DNA of 23,634 bases, from assembly GCA_039030125.1 (NCBI GenBank), contig JBCCEV010000057.1, forward strand, positions 1-23,634, given 5' to 3'. Under the pieces are notes generated by a model. It did not search any database. It was not told where the DNA came from and worked only from the letters and a program-made list of their open reading frames with translations. This DNA is from JBCCEV01 sp039030125 (GTDB lineage Bacteria; Pseudomonadota; Gammaproteobacteria; Ga0077536). Below are positions 16,016-23,634 of the stretch, piece after piece; position 1 is the stretch's first letter; each line of letters opens with the position of its first letter. The translations under genes and the position numbers were made by a program.

Positions 16016-17371
16016 TCAAACCACGCCAAAGGCGAGCATCGCGTCCGCGACCTTCTTGAATCCCGCGATGTTCGCGCCGCGAACATAATCGCAATAACCG
16101 CCGCCCAGTTCTCCGTATTCCAAGCATCGTTCATGGATGCCATCCATCGTATCGATCAGCAGCTTCTGCAACTCTTCTTCTTTCCAAGAGATCCGGGCTG
16201 AATTCTGGCTCATTTCCAAACCGGACACCGCTACACCACCGGCGTTTGCCGCCTTACCAGGCCCGAACATGATTTTCGCGTCTTTAAAAATATGCACGCC
16301 CGACAGATCGGTCGGCATGTTCGCCCCTTCGCTGACGGCGATGCAGCCATTTGCAACCAGAGTTTTTGCGTCATCGCCGGCCAGTTCGTTCTGAGTCGCG
16401 CACGGTAGCGCCACGTCACAGGTTACGCCCCAGGGTTTTTGCCCCTCGTGGAATGTTGCGCCGGAAAATGCTTCGGCATATTCGCTAATGCGCCCCCGCC
16501 GCGGGTTCTTTAGCTCCTTAACCCATTGCAACTTTTCTTGCGTGAGGCCTTCTGGGTCGTAAATAAACCCACCGCTGTCGGATAGCGTCACGACTTTGCC
16601 GCCCAGTTGAACGATCTTCTCGGCAGCGTACGTTGCGACGTTGCCCGATCCTGAAATAACGGCTGTTTTGCCGTCGAGTTCGTTACCGCTGGTTTTCAAC
16701 ATATTGGCGAGAAAATAAGCCGCGCCGTAGCCAGTCGCTTCGGTCCGAATCAGCGAGCCGCCATACTCCAGGCCTTTACCCGTTAAGACCCCGGTGAATT
16801 GGTTGGTGATCCGCTTGTATTGCCCAAACATATAACCGACCTCGCGCGCACCCACGCCGATATCACCCGCGGGCACATCGACATCCGCTCCCACGTGACG
16901 ATAGAGCTCGGTCATGAACGATTGGCAAAAACGCATCACCTCGTGATCACTTTTGCCTTTGGGGTTGAAGTTCGCGCCGCCTTTGGCGCCGCCCATCGGG
17001 AGTCCGGTTAACGCATTTTTGAACGTTTGCTCAAAGGCCAAGAACTTCAGAACACTCTCAGTCACCGACGGATGGAAGCGAATGCCGCCCTTGTAGGGAC
17101 CGATCGCATTATTGTTCTGCACCCGCCAACCGCGTTGGACTCGAACGTTTGAATTATCGTCTTCCCAACACACACGAAACGAAACGACGCGGTCCGGTTC
17201 CGCGATCCGCCGGAGGATCTGCTCTTCGTGATAGCGCTCCTTATCGGCAATGAAGTCAAAGATGTCTTCGGCGACTTCCTGCACCGCCTGAATAAATTCG
17301 ACTTGTCCCGGATTGCGTTTCGCAACACCGTTCATGAAGGTCGGAAAGTCAACGTGATCCGAAATCGCCAT
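16016..17371 (-). CDS. gdhA: NADP-specific glutamate dehydrogenase
   Basis: The 451-residue protein is a full-length hexameric GDH (E. coli GdhA is 447). It converts 2-oxoglutarate, ammonium and NADPH to glutamate. Substrate and catalytic elements are visible: GPYKGGIRFHPSV (K94), LPMGGAKGGANFNPKGKSDH (catalytic Lys about 130), and PAGDIGVGAREVGYMFGQYK (D170). The Rossmann motif GSGNVA is at 241-246. The C-terminus has SEGANMPTDL and GPGKAANAGGVAVSGLEMSQ. The ATG at 17371 fits the family, with a weak GGGA site upstream. It is a housekeeping nitrogen-assimilation enzyme, transcribed alone and convergent with the CMD pair. Confidence 0.97.
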   Translation of the reverse strand: MAISDHVDFPTFMNGVAKRNPGQVEFIQAVQEVAEDIFDFIADKERYHEEQILRRIAEPDRVVSFRVCWEDDNSNVRVQRGWRVQNNNAIGPYKGGIRFHPSVTESVLKFLAFEQTFKNALTGLPMGGAKGGANFNPKGKSDHEVMRFCQSFMTELYRHVGADVDVPAGDIGVGAREVGYMFGQYKRITNQFTGVLTGKGLEYGGSLIRTEATGYGAAYFLANMLKTSGNELDGKTAVISGSGNVATYAAEKIVQLGGKVVTLSDSGGFIYDPEGLTQEKLQWVKELKNPRRGRISEYAEAFSGATFHEGQKPWGVTCDVALPCATQNELAGDDAKTLVANGCIAVSEGANMPTDLSGVHIFKDAKIMFGPGKAANAGGVAVSGLEMSQNSARISWKEEELQKLLIDTMDGIHERCLEYGELGGGYCDYVRGANIAGFKKVADAMLAFGVV

Positions 17372-17969
17372 AATGAGATATTCCCGTCGTGCGCTAGTGC
17401 AGAAGATACCGTAACTGGGCGCGCGAGGGAGAGCGCCGATGGCTCATGGGTTCGCGCTTTGTTGCCGGGCGCCCAACCTCGCGTGCACCAATGACTTTAC
17501 AGGCCTGCTACAAGGGCTTGTCCGAGCGCCTTGGCGGGTCAAGCATGTGAGGACCTTCAAGTACCTCGCGGCAACGGCGGGATAGAAGGTGCTTCGCCTT
17601 GAACGAGATCGCTCCCCCGCCCACTGTAGGAGCGCATTGAGAGGAGCAGCGCTCCGCCGGATTCTGCTGGAAAAAGAGAGCCACGATCACTTATCTCACG
17701 CCCTCGCCTTGTATGCGCGGCGCACTTTTTGACCACCGCTTAGGGCCGACACCAAACCGGTTACCAGGCGGCGTCCTAGGAACGGGACTGAAAAGTCTCC
17801 CAGCATTTGGAGGACACGGCTAAATGTTGCTCCTTCGCGCATAACTTAGTCAGACGCTCGGTAAGTCTTGCCAGCGCTTTTAATGCCAGAAGAAGGGCCT
17901 GATTACGTTTAAGTAATAACCCACAGAGTCGATATCCCTATTCGATACCGTGATTACATTGTAACTCTA
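17372..17969. other. 598-base intergenic region, no gene seen; REP-like dyads
   Basis: The gap separates divergent gdhA and the cupredoxin operon. No credible gene is seen. It holds a REP-like inverted repeat (17629-17655), a small dyad TGCGCGGCGCA followed by CTTTTT (17714-17730), and TTACATTGTAA (17954-17964) just before the cupredoxin start, which could be a regulator site. Confidence 0.55.
17629..17655. repeat. REP-like inverted repeat
   Basis: GGAGCGC (17629-17635) and GCGCTCC (17649-17655) form a perfect 7-bp dyad with a 13-base spacer, preceded by CTGTA. The CTGTAGGAGCGC lead resembles REP elements of pseudomonads and xanthomonads. Only one copy is in this window. Confidence 0.4.
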
Positions 17970-18611
17970 ATGCGCCTTCTGAATTTGCGAAAAATTGGTG
18001 CAGGGCATGTCATCGTTTTTTGTTTAGCGTCATCAAATTTGGCTGCTGAAATAACAACGATCAAAGTTGTCGGCAAAGACGGTAGGAATGTTCCGAACGC
18101 CGTAGTCGAGATCGCAGGCAAGCCTGTCGCTAAGCCGCAAGCGGCTTCGTCAGTTATGGCGCAAAGGGAGCTTCAGTTTATTCCTTCCGTCATTGCTGTG
18201 GCAAAGACATCTAGCGTTGAATTCCCAAATTTCGACGACACGCTTCATCACGTGTATTCGTTCTCCGCGGCCAAAAAGTTCGACCTCAAACTCTACGGAG
18301 GAAATGAGGCACCTTCTGTTCAATTTGATGAACCTGGGATCGTCGCCGTTGGGTGCAATATTCATGATCAGATGCGTGGATATATCTACGTTTCTGAAGC
18401 ACCGACGTTTGCGGTTACAAATCACGACGGCGAAGTCGTATTCGAAGATGAGCTTACCGATAGATTCGGCGATATCTCGATTTGGCATCCCTTGGCTGAT
18501 CAATCAATAACCCCCGAGTTGATCGTGAAATCTTCGGTTATTGAGGCAAGAATCTCGCTCGACGATCCGCGGTTTGAGCGTCTAGACCCCTATGAATCCG
18601 CGGACTATTAG
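17970..18611 (+). CDS. Periplasmic cupredoxin (methylamine utilization protein-like)
   Basis: The 213-residue protein has a signal peptide (about residues 1-26, ending SSNLAAE) and a cupredoxin domain. Likely type 1 copper ligands are H93 or H94 in DDTLHHVYSF, and C129, H132 and M135 in GCNIHDQM. An Ig-like or carboxypeptidase-regulatory-like strand region (VVGKDGRNVPNAVVEIAGKP) precedes it. Annotated relatives are called methylamine utilization proteins, mostly by weak similarity; electron transfer or copper sensing is plausible, methylamine use is not shown. It is followed 2 bases later by the EAL-domain gene, so the two are surely co-transcribed. No ribosome site is clear at the ATG. Confidence 0.85.
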   Translation: MRLLNLRKIGAGHVIVFCLASSNLAAEITTIKVVGKDGRNVPNAVVEIAGKPVAKPQAASSVMAQRELQFIPSVIAVAKTSSVEFPNFDDTLHHVYSFSAAKKFDLKLYGGNEAPSVQFDEPGIVAVGCNIHDQMRGYIYVSEAPTFAVTNHDGEVVFEDELTDRFGDISIWHPLADQSITPELIVKSSVIEARISLDDPRFERLDPYESADY

Positions 18612-18613
18612 AG

Positions 18614-20998
18614 ATGGGTTTTCAGTTTCGATTGCTGGCGCTGATCCTGCCGTTACTGATGGTGGTTCAGGGTCTTTCGCTGTTCGTGATGCGCGATGCG
18701 GTAAAGCACCAAATAACACGACAAAGTCACACCGCGCTCGATAAAGTTTCGCAAAGTTTCGATCGTTGGCTCGACGCAACGATAAAAAGAACCGCAGAGA
18801 ATTCTTCCATCCTGGCGGCGGATTATGGGTTTCGCAACGCCGTTGCATCTGGGGATCGGGTAACGATAGAGAGCGCCGTTGAAAACGCGCGACGCCGTAT
18901 AGGGGCCGACGTGGCCTTGGTGCTCGACACCAAAGGCGAGATCGTCGCGTCCGTCGAAGTAGAAGCAACGGCAGCGTCCCAAGCCGTGGAGACTCTTTTC
19001 GATGAAGCTCGCAGAACGGGCCGGGCAACATCCATAGTTACATTCGATGAGCGCCTCGTGCAGCTTGTGATCATACCAATGCGCGCTCCGGACATCGTCG
19101 CGTGGATTGCGTTCGGGGCGGAGATTGGCGAAGCCACGATTACCAGATTAGAGCAGCAATCTTCGATGGCCGTGGACGTAAGTTTTGCAGTTCATGATGG
19201 ATCATTGTGGAAGCTTGCCGGCACCTCTGACATTGACGATGGCGGGTTACTGAGTACCGTCATCAATTCCAACGATGATCTTTGTTTAAGTTCTAGCGTC
19301 GGTGGCGCGCACAAATCGTATAACGTCGCCAACGAAAATGTATCTTTATCGACCGTCGCGCTGAGAGTACCCGGACAGTCTCGCGGAGCTTGCATGATTG
19401 TTAAACGATCGTTAGACGCAGCTTTGACGGACTGGGAGAAGCTATTCAGCCTTTTATCAATGATTGGCATTACCGGCTTCATGATCGGGGGTGCTGCGGT
19501 AGTTGTGTTCGCGCGCAGCCTTTCCAAGCCGATCAAAGCCCTAGATCTTGCGTCAGCCGAGATGAGATCCGGGCGATTCCCGAATGAAATTCTTTTTAAA
19601 GGTCCGAGAGAAATAGTGAGCCTATCTCGTACCTTCAACCTAATGATCAACGGAATTCGGGAGCGAGAAGACAAAATCTTTCGCCACGCAAATTTTGATC
19701 GCGTCACCAAAATGCCCAATCGTTTCAGATTTGAGCAACTATTGATCGATGCTATTGGCCGGAACGAAGCGCTCTCAATAATCGTTGTCGAAATCAGCAA
19801 CTTCTCCGATATCTGCAATACGCTAGGCTATCAATTAGCTGACGAAATTATCGAAAAATGTGCAACCAGGGTGGGGAATTGTGTCAAGGAGGAAGACCTG
19901 TTTGCGCGCATCGAAGAGAACGAATTCGCACTTTTGCTGAAAACCAATAGTGCGGACACCTGCGAAAATATTGCCGGGCGAATAGCCTATGTTCTCGACC
20001 ACCCAATCTCGGTCGATGGCATCAATATCGATGTTCTCATTCGCACCGGTGTTGCTCAATTTCCAGATCACGGCAATGAATACATCCAGTTGCTTCGCAG
20101 AGCGCAAATCGCGGTAAAGACACCTACAGAGGCAAATTCTTCAATATCGTTTTATCGAACAGACACCGATCCGTTTCAACCGGAGCGCTTGTCCATCCTA
20201 AGCGAGCTGCGAGACGCGATGACTGATGGTTCGCTGACGTTGCATTATCAGCCAAAGGTTGATTCGTGCAGACAGGGCGTGTTCAACGCCGAGGCATTGC
20301 TTCGATGGGTGTCTCCAACTAGAGGGTTTGTGCCGCCCGATGAGTTCATTCCGATAGCGGAAGAAACTGGCTTCGTCACGCAACTCTCTAAATGGGTGCT
20401 GGCGCAAGCGTGTGCAGACTGCCAGCAATGGCTTGAGCGCGGATTCGATATCTCCGTGTCGGTGAATCTATCGGTTAAGGATCTAGGTGATCCCACGCTT
20501 CCCGAGAAGATTCAAACGCTAATGGGTACTCATCAGCTCCCGCCGTCGGCAATTTCGCTGGAAGTGACCGAAGGTAGTGTGATGGAAAACGTGGAAGGCG
20601 CAATGCGAGCATTGGACAGCTTGGTTGATAACGGGATCGCGATTTCGATTGATGATTTCGGTACCGGTCATTCGTCGATGGCCTATGTTGGAGACCTGCC
20701 GGCAAAAGAATTGAAAATTGATAAATGCTTTGTCCAAGACCTAGCTACAAATAGAAAACACCAAATGATTGTCCGCACAGCAATCCAACTTGGAAAAAGC
20801 TTCGGCATGAATATTTGTGCCGAGGGAGTCGAAGAAGAAGAGGCAGTAAAGATACTTGGCGCCATGGGCTGCGATTTTCTTCAAGGGTGGTATTACAGCA
20901 AGGCATTGCCCGCGGACGACTTCGCCAAATTATTGGAGGAACGCAATTTCGCGGGAGCATATGAAGAGTGCGAGATAGAAACAGCAGTCGCCTCTTGA
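18614..20998 (+). CDS. Membrane c-di-GMP phosphodiesterase (sensor-HAMP-degenerate GGDEF-EAL)
   Basis: The 794-residue protein has TM1 (about 6-26), a periplasmic sensor domain (about 30-275), TM2 (about 278-300), a HAMP linker (about 300-350), GGDEF (about 360-515) and EAL (about 525-775). The GGDEF signature is EENEF at 434-438, so cyclase activity is probably lost. The EAL site looks complete: E560 (EALLRW), N618 (VSVNLS), E650 (LEVTE), D680-D681 (IDDFGTG), K701 (KIDK), E737 (AEGVE) and Q757 (LQGWYYS). It should hydrolyse c-di-GMP to pGpG. The gene lies 2 bases after the cupredoxin and overlaps the barrel protein, so a periplasmic copper or redox signal may control it. Confidence 0.93.
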   Translation: MGFQFRLLALILPLLMVVQGLSLFVMRDAVKHQITRQSHTALDKVSQSFDRWLDATIKRTAENSSILAADYGFRNAVASGDRVTIESAVENARRRIGADVALVLDTKGEIVASVEVEATAASQAVETLFDEARRTGRATSIVTFDERLVQLVIIPMRAPDIVAWIAFGAEIGEATITRLEQQSSMAVDVSFAVHDGSLWKLAGTSDIDDGGLLSTVINSNDDLCLSSSVGGAHKSYNVANENVSLSTVALRVPGQSRGACMIVKRSLDAALTDWEKLFSLLSMIGITGFMIGGAAVVVFARSLSKPIKALDLASAEMRSGRFPNEILFKGPREIVSLSRTFNLMINGIREREDKIFRHANFDRVTKMPNRFRFEQLLIDAIGRNEALSIIVVEISNFSDICNTLGYQLADEIIEKCATRVGNCVKEEDLFARIEENEFALLLKTNSADTCENIAGRIAYVLDHPISVDGINIDVLIRTGVAQFPDHGNEYIQLLRRAQIAVKTPTEANSSISFYRTDTDPFQPERLSILSELRDAMTDGSLTLHYQPKVDSCRQGVFNAEALLRWVSPTRGFVPPDEFIPIAEETGFVTQLSKWVLAQACADCQQWLERGFDISVSVNLSVKDLGDPTLPEKIQTLMGTHQLPPSAISLEVTEGSVMENVEGAMRALDSLVDNGIAISIDDFGTGHSSMAYVGDLPAKELKIDKCFVQDLATNRKHQMIVRTAIQLGKSFGMNICAEGVEEEEAVKILGAMGCDFLQGWYYSKALPADDFAKLLEERNFAGAYEECEIETAVAS

Positions 20999-22269
20999 AG
21001 CGTTCAATATCCGTGGCTTTGGTGGCGGTCTTATATTTGCCGTTAGCGAGCGCAAACACGTTATTTCACTCGGCGCAATTTCGAGGGTACTTCGATTCTG
21101 GTTTGGCCTTCGGGCAAGGCGCGCAGGGGGCATTAGACGCGGGGGCGGGCAAGCTCCGGTTCGGTCAAGGATCGGGTGCCTCTTACATCCGGGCGAATAT
21201 CTCCGAAGCTCATTTGATCGGCTCGATTAGCGCTGGTTCGACAGTCAAGGGCTTGGTGGACATCAAGTTCGACGATGAACAGCGTCATGCACTCGATATC
21301 GCCGAATTGCACCTCACCTGGCGAACACCAACGTCTGAAACAGGCAGACGCTGGCGTTTTCGAGTGGGTTCTTTCTTGCCACCTTTTTCGTTGGAGAACC
21401 ACGCAATAGCGTGGTCTTCACCCTACACGCTCTCAAGTTCGAGTTTGAACACTTGGATTGGCGAAGAAGTTCGAATTAACGGTATCGACGTGCAATTGTC
21501 GCAACGGTACGGCAGTTGGGATTTTCAAATCCAGGGCGCGACCTACCTGGGTAATGATGCCGCGGGGACGCTCCTAGGTTTTCGGGGATTCGCGATCCAC
21601 GATAGGGAACTAGCTTTGTTTGATAGCGAACGCATTCCGCGCTTCCAGGCGTTGCTCAATTTGCCGCCATCGCCGTTTGCCGACCAATCACCGCGTTTCG
21701 AGCCGCTGCACGAAATCGATGGGAGACTCGGCTACTACCTAGGCGCGGGTGTGGAAAGAAACAAAAAGCACCGCATCGTGGCTTACTACTATGACAATCG
21801 TGGCGATCCGGACGCCCTTAATCGCACCGCTGGTCAATATGCCTGGCGGACCCGGTTTGTCGTGATCGGGTTGCGTTCGCAGCTTGCAGGTAGGGTGAGA
21901 TGGATCAGTCAAGTGATGGTTGGTGAGACGATCATGGGCCCGAAATTTCCGAATGGAGGTCCACATGCTTTTGACACAGGGTTCCTCAGCGCTTACAGCA
22001 TGTTGCATAAGCGTTTCGGAAAATTAGGGCTCACGCTAAAAGGTGAGTATTTCGAGACGAGTGACAACGATTTGATGAAAGGCCCCGCTGACAGTACCGA
22101 GCACGGGTACGCGTTAACCGGGGCTTTAACTTATCGAATGACCCCGCGCCTAAAACTCTACCTCGAATCTCAGTACACGGAGCACGATCGACCCGTTCGC
22201 GCGTTCAGTCGTTTTGAAAAGCAAATCGACGAATGGCTGATAAGGGCCAATCTTCGCGTTTTTTTTTAA
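20968..22269 (+). CDS. Outer-membrane beta-barrel (porin-like) protein
   Basis: The 433-residue protein has a signal peptide (hydrophobic SVALVAVLYLPLASA then NTLFHSA) and alternating aromatic/polar strands. Examples are LRFGQGSGASYIRANI, WRFRVGSFLPPFSLE, YYLGAGVERNKKHRIVAYYYD and LTYRMTPRLKLYLESQYTE. It ends with Phe, the usual BAM recognition signal (WLIRANLRVFF). I recognise no named porin family. Two starts are possible: GTG at 20968, overlapping the EAL gene by 31 bases, or TTG at 20995 in a TTGA overlap, which gives MKRSISVALVAV and a more normal signal peptide. As third gene of the cupredoxin-phosphodiesterase operon, it may be the outer-membrane output or uptake component. Confidence 0.82.
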   Translation: MRDRNSSRLLKRSISVALVAVLYLPLASANTLFHSAQFRGYFDSGLAFGQGAQGALDAGAGKLRFGQGSGASYIRANISEAHLIGSISAGSTVKGLVDIKFDDEQRHALDIAELHLTWRTPTSETGRRWRFRVGSFLPPFSLENHAIAWSSPYTLSSSSLNTWIGEEVRINGIDVQLSQRYGSWDFQIQGATYLGNDAAGTLLGFRGFAIHDRELALFDSERIPRFQALLNLPPSPFADQSPRFEPLHEIDGRLGYYLGAGVERNKKHRIVAYYYDNRGDPDALNRTAGQYAWRTRFVVIGLRSQLAGRVRWISQVMVGETIMGPKFPNGGPHAFDTGFLSAYSMLHKRFGKLGLTLKGEYFETSDNDLMKGPADSTEHGYALTGALTYRMTPRLKLYLESQYTEHDRPVRAFSRFEKQIDEWLIRANLRVFF

Positions 22270-22275
22270 GATAAA

Positions 22276-22302
22276 GAGGTCAGAGCCCGTTTCCCCTCGG
22301 GC
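22276..22302. repeat. GGTCAGAGCCC repeat element, copy 2, with hairpin
   Basis: The core GGTCAGAGCCC (22278-22288) begins 9 bases after the barrel gene's stop. Its GCCCG end pairs with CGGGC at 22298-22302 around an 8-base pyrimidine-rich loop. It lies between convergent genes, as does copy 1. A terminator role is plausible; a dispersed repeat origin is also possible. Confidence 0.45.
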
Positions 22303-22352
22303 GGACTGTTCAAACACGCTCGCAGCACACACAACCTTCACTGGGTTGGGTG

Positions 22353-22652
22353 TCACATATCCTTGGCCACCAGAATATTCATTTCGGTAAAACCTTTTTC
22401 CCGCGTTGGGATCAGGGCGGCATACTCCTCGGATCCGAATAAGGCCGTAATCGCATCGCTGGAATCAAAGTCCATTACCAGTGCCATGGCACTCGGACTG
22501 CCGTAGATCACGTCGTCGATCTTGAGACGTTTTACGGGTTTACCGCCGGCGCCCATTAAAACGGGCACTACCCCGTCTAGATATTGCTTTACCGCCTCCA
22601 TTTCCTCTGGGTTTGGCGTTGCCGTGACAATTAAGGTTGCCGTCTCGCTCAT
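22353..22652 (-). CDS. DUF1330 domain protein
   Basis: The 99-residue protein is a small ferredoxin-like-fold (dimeric alpha/beta barrel) protein of the DUF1330 type, with LIVTATPNPEEMEAVKQYLD at the start, DDVIYGSPSAMALVMDFDSS in the middle and SEEYAALIPTREKGFTEMNI at the end. Family function is unknown; relatives resemble small monooxygenase-like or stress proteins. GGAG with good spacing precedes the ATG. It is divergent from the TetR gene, and a palindrome between them overlaps its promoter region, so it is probably the regulator's target. Confidence 0.88.
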   Translation of the reverse strand: MSETATLIVTATPNPEEMEAVKQYLDGVVPVLMGAGGKPVKRLKIDDVIYGSPSAMALVMDFDSSDAITALFGSEEYAALIPTREKGFTEMNILVAKDM

Positions 22653-22675
22653 TGATTAAGCTCCTTTTGCTTCGG

Positions 22676-22701
22676 TATAACTAAACAATCAGTTAGTTAT
22701 A
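22676..22701. promoter_or_regulatory. Candidate TetR operator
   Basis: A perfect 9-bp inverted repeat, TATAACTAA and TTAGTTATA, with an 8-base spacer lies between the DUF1330 and TetR genes. Its size and AT-rich symmetry are typical of TetR operators, and its place suggests joint repression of both genes. Confidence 0.65.
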
Positions 22702-22737
22702 TAATTTCAATTGCTAGTTGTCAACCAGGCGAGTTAG

Positions 22738-23148
22738 GTGGGAAGAACCAAGAGCTACGATCGGGATGAGTTAATTGGTCAGGCAATGGAGCTTTTTCGT
22801 GACAACGGTTTTGCGGCGACGTCTACGCAGATGTTGGTCGATGAACTTGGTATTAATCGCTTTAGCCTCTATGCCGAATTTGGCAGTAAACAAGCACTTT
22901 TTTACGAGGCCCTTAAGCGCTATAACCACGACGTTATCGAGGTAAGTTTTGGGTTGCTCGAAGCACCAACGGCAAGTGTTGGTGAGATAGAGGCATTGTT
23001 GACATTCTACGGAACGGGCGGTGAAGGACGCGCCCTGGGGCGTGGCTGCCTGTTATGCAACACAGCAATAGAGTTCGGCTACCAAGACCCAGAAATTGTG
23101 AGGTATTTTTTACCTAAGAATCAAAAATTCCAGGATGGCGAACAGTGA
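22738..23148 (+). CDS. TetR-family regulator, C-terminus lost at a sequence junction
   Basis: The open frame encodes 136 residues from a GTG start. The N-terminal DNA-binding domain is complete (AMELFRDNGFAATSTQMLVD, then ELGINRFSLYAEFGSKQALF, about 16-58). The ligand domain proceeds normally to GRGCLLCNTAIEFGYQDPEI and then loses family resemblance at about residue 122 (base ~23105), ending in LPKNQKFQDGEQ. Relatives are near 190 residues. The divergence coincides with the start of AT-rich, eukaryote-like sequence, so the truncation is more likely a junction or assembly artefact than evolution of a short regulator. The stop at 23146-23148 probably lies in foreign sequence. Confidence 0.8.
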   Translation: MGRTKSYDRDELIGQAMELFRDNGFAATSTQMLVDELGINRFSLYAEFGSKQALFYEALKRYNHDVIEVSFGLLEAPTASVGEIEALLTFYGTGGEGRALGRGCLLCNTAIEFGYQDPEIVRYFLPKNQKFQDGEQ

Positions 23149-23634
23149 CTTAATTACGGTCGCAACCTACAATTGCCGTGGGATGTCTTCGTGATCCGTT
23201 TATGTTAAGAAGATACTAACTACTATTGATATTCTTTTTGTTCAAGAAACTTGGGTGACACCTGATTAAATCAATTTGTATGCTAGTTTGTCTAATGATC
23301 ATCTGTGTTTTAGCAAATCTGCAATGGCCGATGCATGCTCATCTGGCTTGCGTTCCGGCAGACCTTACGGTGGAGTTTCTGTTTATATCCACAACCGCCT
23401 TGCTTGTAATGTTAAGGCGCTTGCTTGCAATTCCGACCGTTGCGTTGCATTCACAATTGGTAATGTTTTATTTGCTGGTGTGTATATGCCTTGTGATTAC
23501 CGTACAGTTGAGATTGAACATGCCTATGCGTATGAACTTGGACAACTACAGAGCTTCATTGATTTCGGTGACACTTATCATTGTGTTTTTACTGGTGATT
23601 TTAATGTTGAATTTGGTAGACCATCTAATCTTCG
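23135..23634 (+). pseudogene. Eukaryotic-type LINE (non-LTR retrotransposon) endonuclease fragment
   Basis: One frame from ATG 23135 to the window edge encodes an APE-type endonuclease domain, broken by TGA (23192) and TAA (23267). In order the motifs are ITVATYNCRGM, IDILFVQETWV (catalytic Glu), SGRPYGGVSVYIHNRLAC, CNSDRCVAFTIGNVLFAGVY, MPCD and FTGDFNVEFGR (catalytic Asp and Asn). The combination of GRPYGGV, NDR/NSDR-like and GDFN motifs is typical of animal LINEs of the CR1/L2/RTE-like groups, not of bacterial exonuclease III. The reverse transcriptase would lie past the edge. Base composition is visibly lower in GC than the bacterial part. It is probably from a eukaryotic host or from a chimeric contig. 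Confidence 0.8.

Noticed and set aside
15615..16127. 170-residue open frame on the minus strand
   Set aside because: It overlaps the CMD paralog and the gdhA end, has Arg-rich composition and no recognisable motif; a shadow frame.
17714..17730. Rho-independent terminator (TGCGCGGCGCA then CTTTTT)
   Set aside because: The stem is short and no gene on the + strand ends nearby, so it has nothing to terminate.
19192..19818. 208-residue open frame on the minus strand
   Set aside because: It lies opposite the phosphodiesterase gene and has no family resemblance.
23192..23194. TGA in the LINE-like frame as another selenocysteine codon
   Set aside because: A second stop (TAA) occurs 75 bases on in the same frame and the sequence is a retrotransposon relic, so simple decay is the better explanation.

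Overview
The window is bacterial DNA, with a moderately high-GC look by eye, from about base 1 to about 23,105. It most resembles a proteobacterium, probably a gammaproteobacterium. The signs are a PEP-CTERM (exosortase-sorted) protein, an E. coli-type NADP glutamate dehydrogenase, a DUF2938 protein, GlxA-type and MocR-type regulators, and Shine-Dalgarno-led operons. The last ~500 bases are different: AT-richer, and in one frame interrupted by two stops they encode the apurinic-type endonuclease domain of a eukaryotic LINE retrotransposon. This suggests a marine or host-associated metagenome with a chimeric contig end, or less likely a real insertion of host DNA.

Layout. 1-221: C-terminus of a PEP-CTERM protein. 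271-2542: a MocR regulator divergent from an FMN-binding pyridoxamine-phosphate-oxidase-like protein. 2741-11920: an accessory catabolic region with a SAM methyltransferase, a luciferase-like oxidoreductase, an aldo/keto reductase, an aldehyde dehydrogenase, then a probable operon of alpha/beta hydrolase, RutA-like ring-opening flavin monooxygenase, PuuE-like deacetylase-fold amidohydrolase and PcaC-like decarboxylase, closed by a convergent GlxA/AraC-type regulator. The gene content suggests oxidative opening of an N-heterocycle or cyclic amide followed by hydrolysis and aldehyde oxidation; the substrate is unknown. 12150-14346: a DUF2938 membrane protein and an exported TPR protein.

14799-15874 holds the most interesting feature: two translationally coupled carboxymuconolactone-decarboxylase/AhpD-family genes. 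The first has an in-frame TGA exactly where the second residue of the redox CxxC motif should be (C77-F-T-U80). An 8-bp stem with a GGU apical loop lies 12 nt after the TGA, which is how a bacterial SECIS element looks. I propose it is an unannotated selenoprotein. Its downstream paralog has no second Cys and carries a perfect 10-bp hairpin in the corresponding region, possibly a SECIS relic.

16016-17371 is gdhA. 17970-22269 is a three-gene operon: periplasmic cupredoxin, membrane c-di-GMP phosphodiesterase with degenerate GGDEF, and outer-membrane beta-barrel. 22353-23148 is a DUF1330 gene divergent from a TetR regulator with a clear operator palindrome between them; the TetR gene loses its C-terminus where the eukaryote-like sequence begins.
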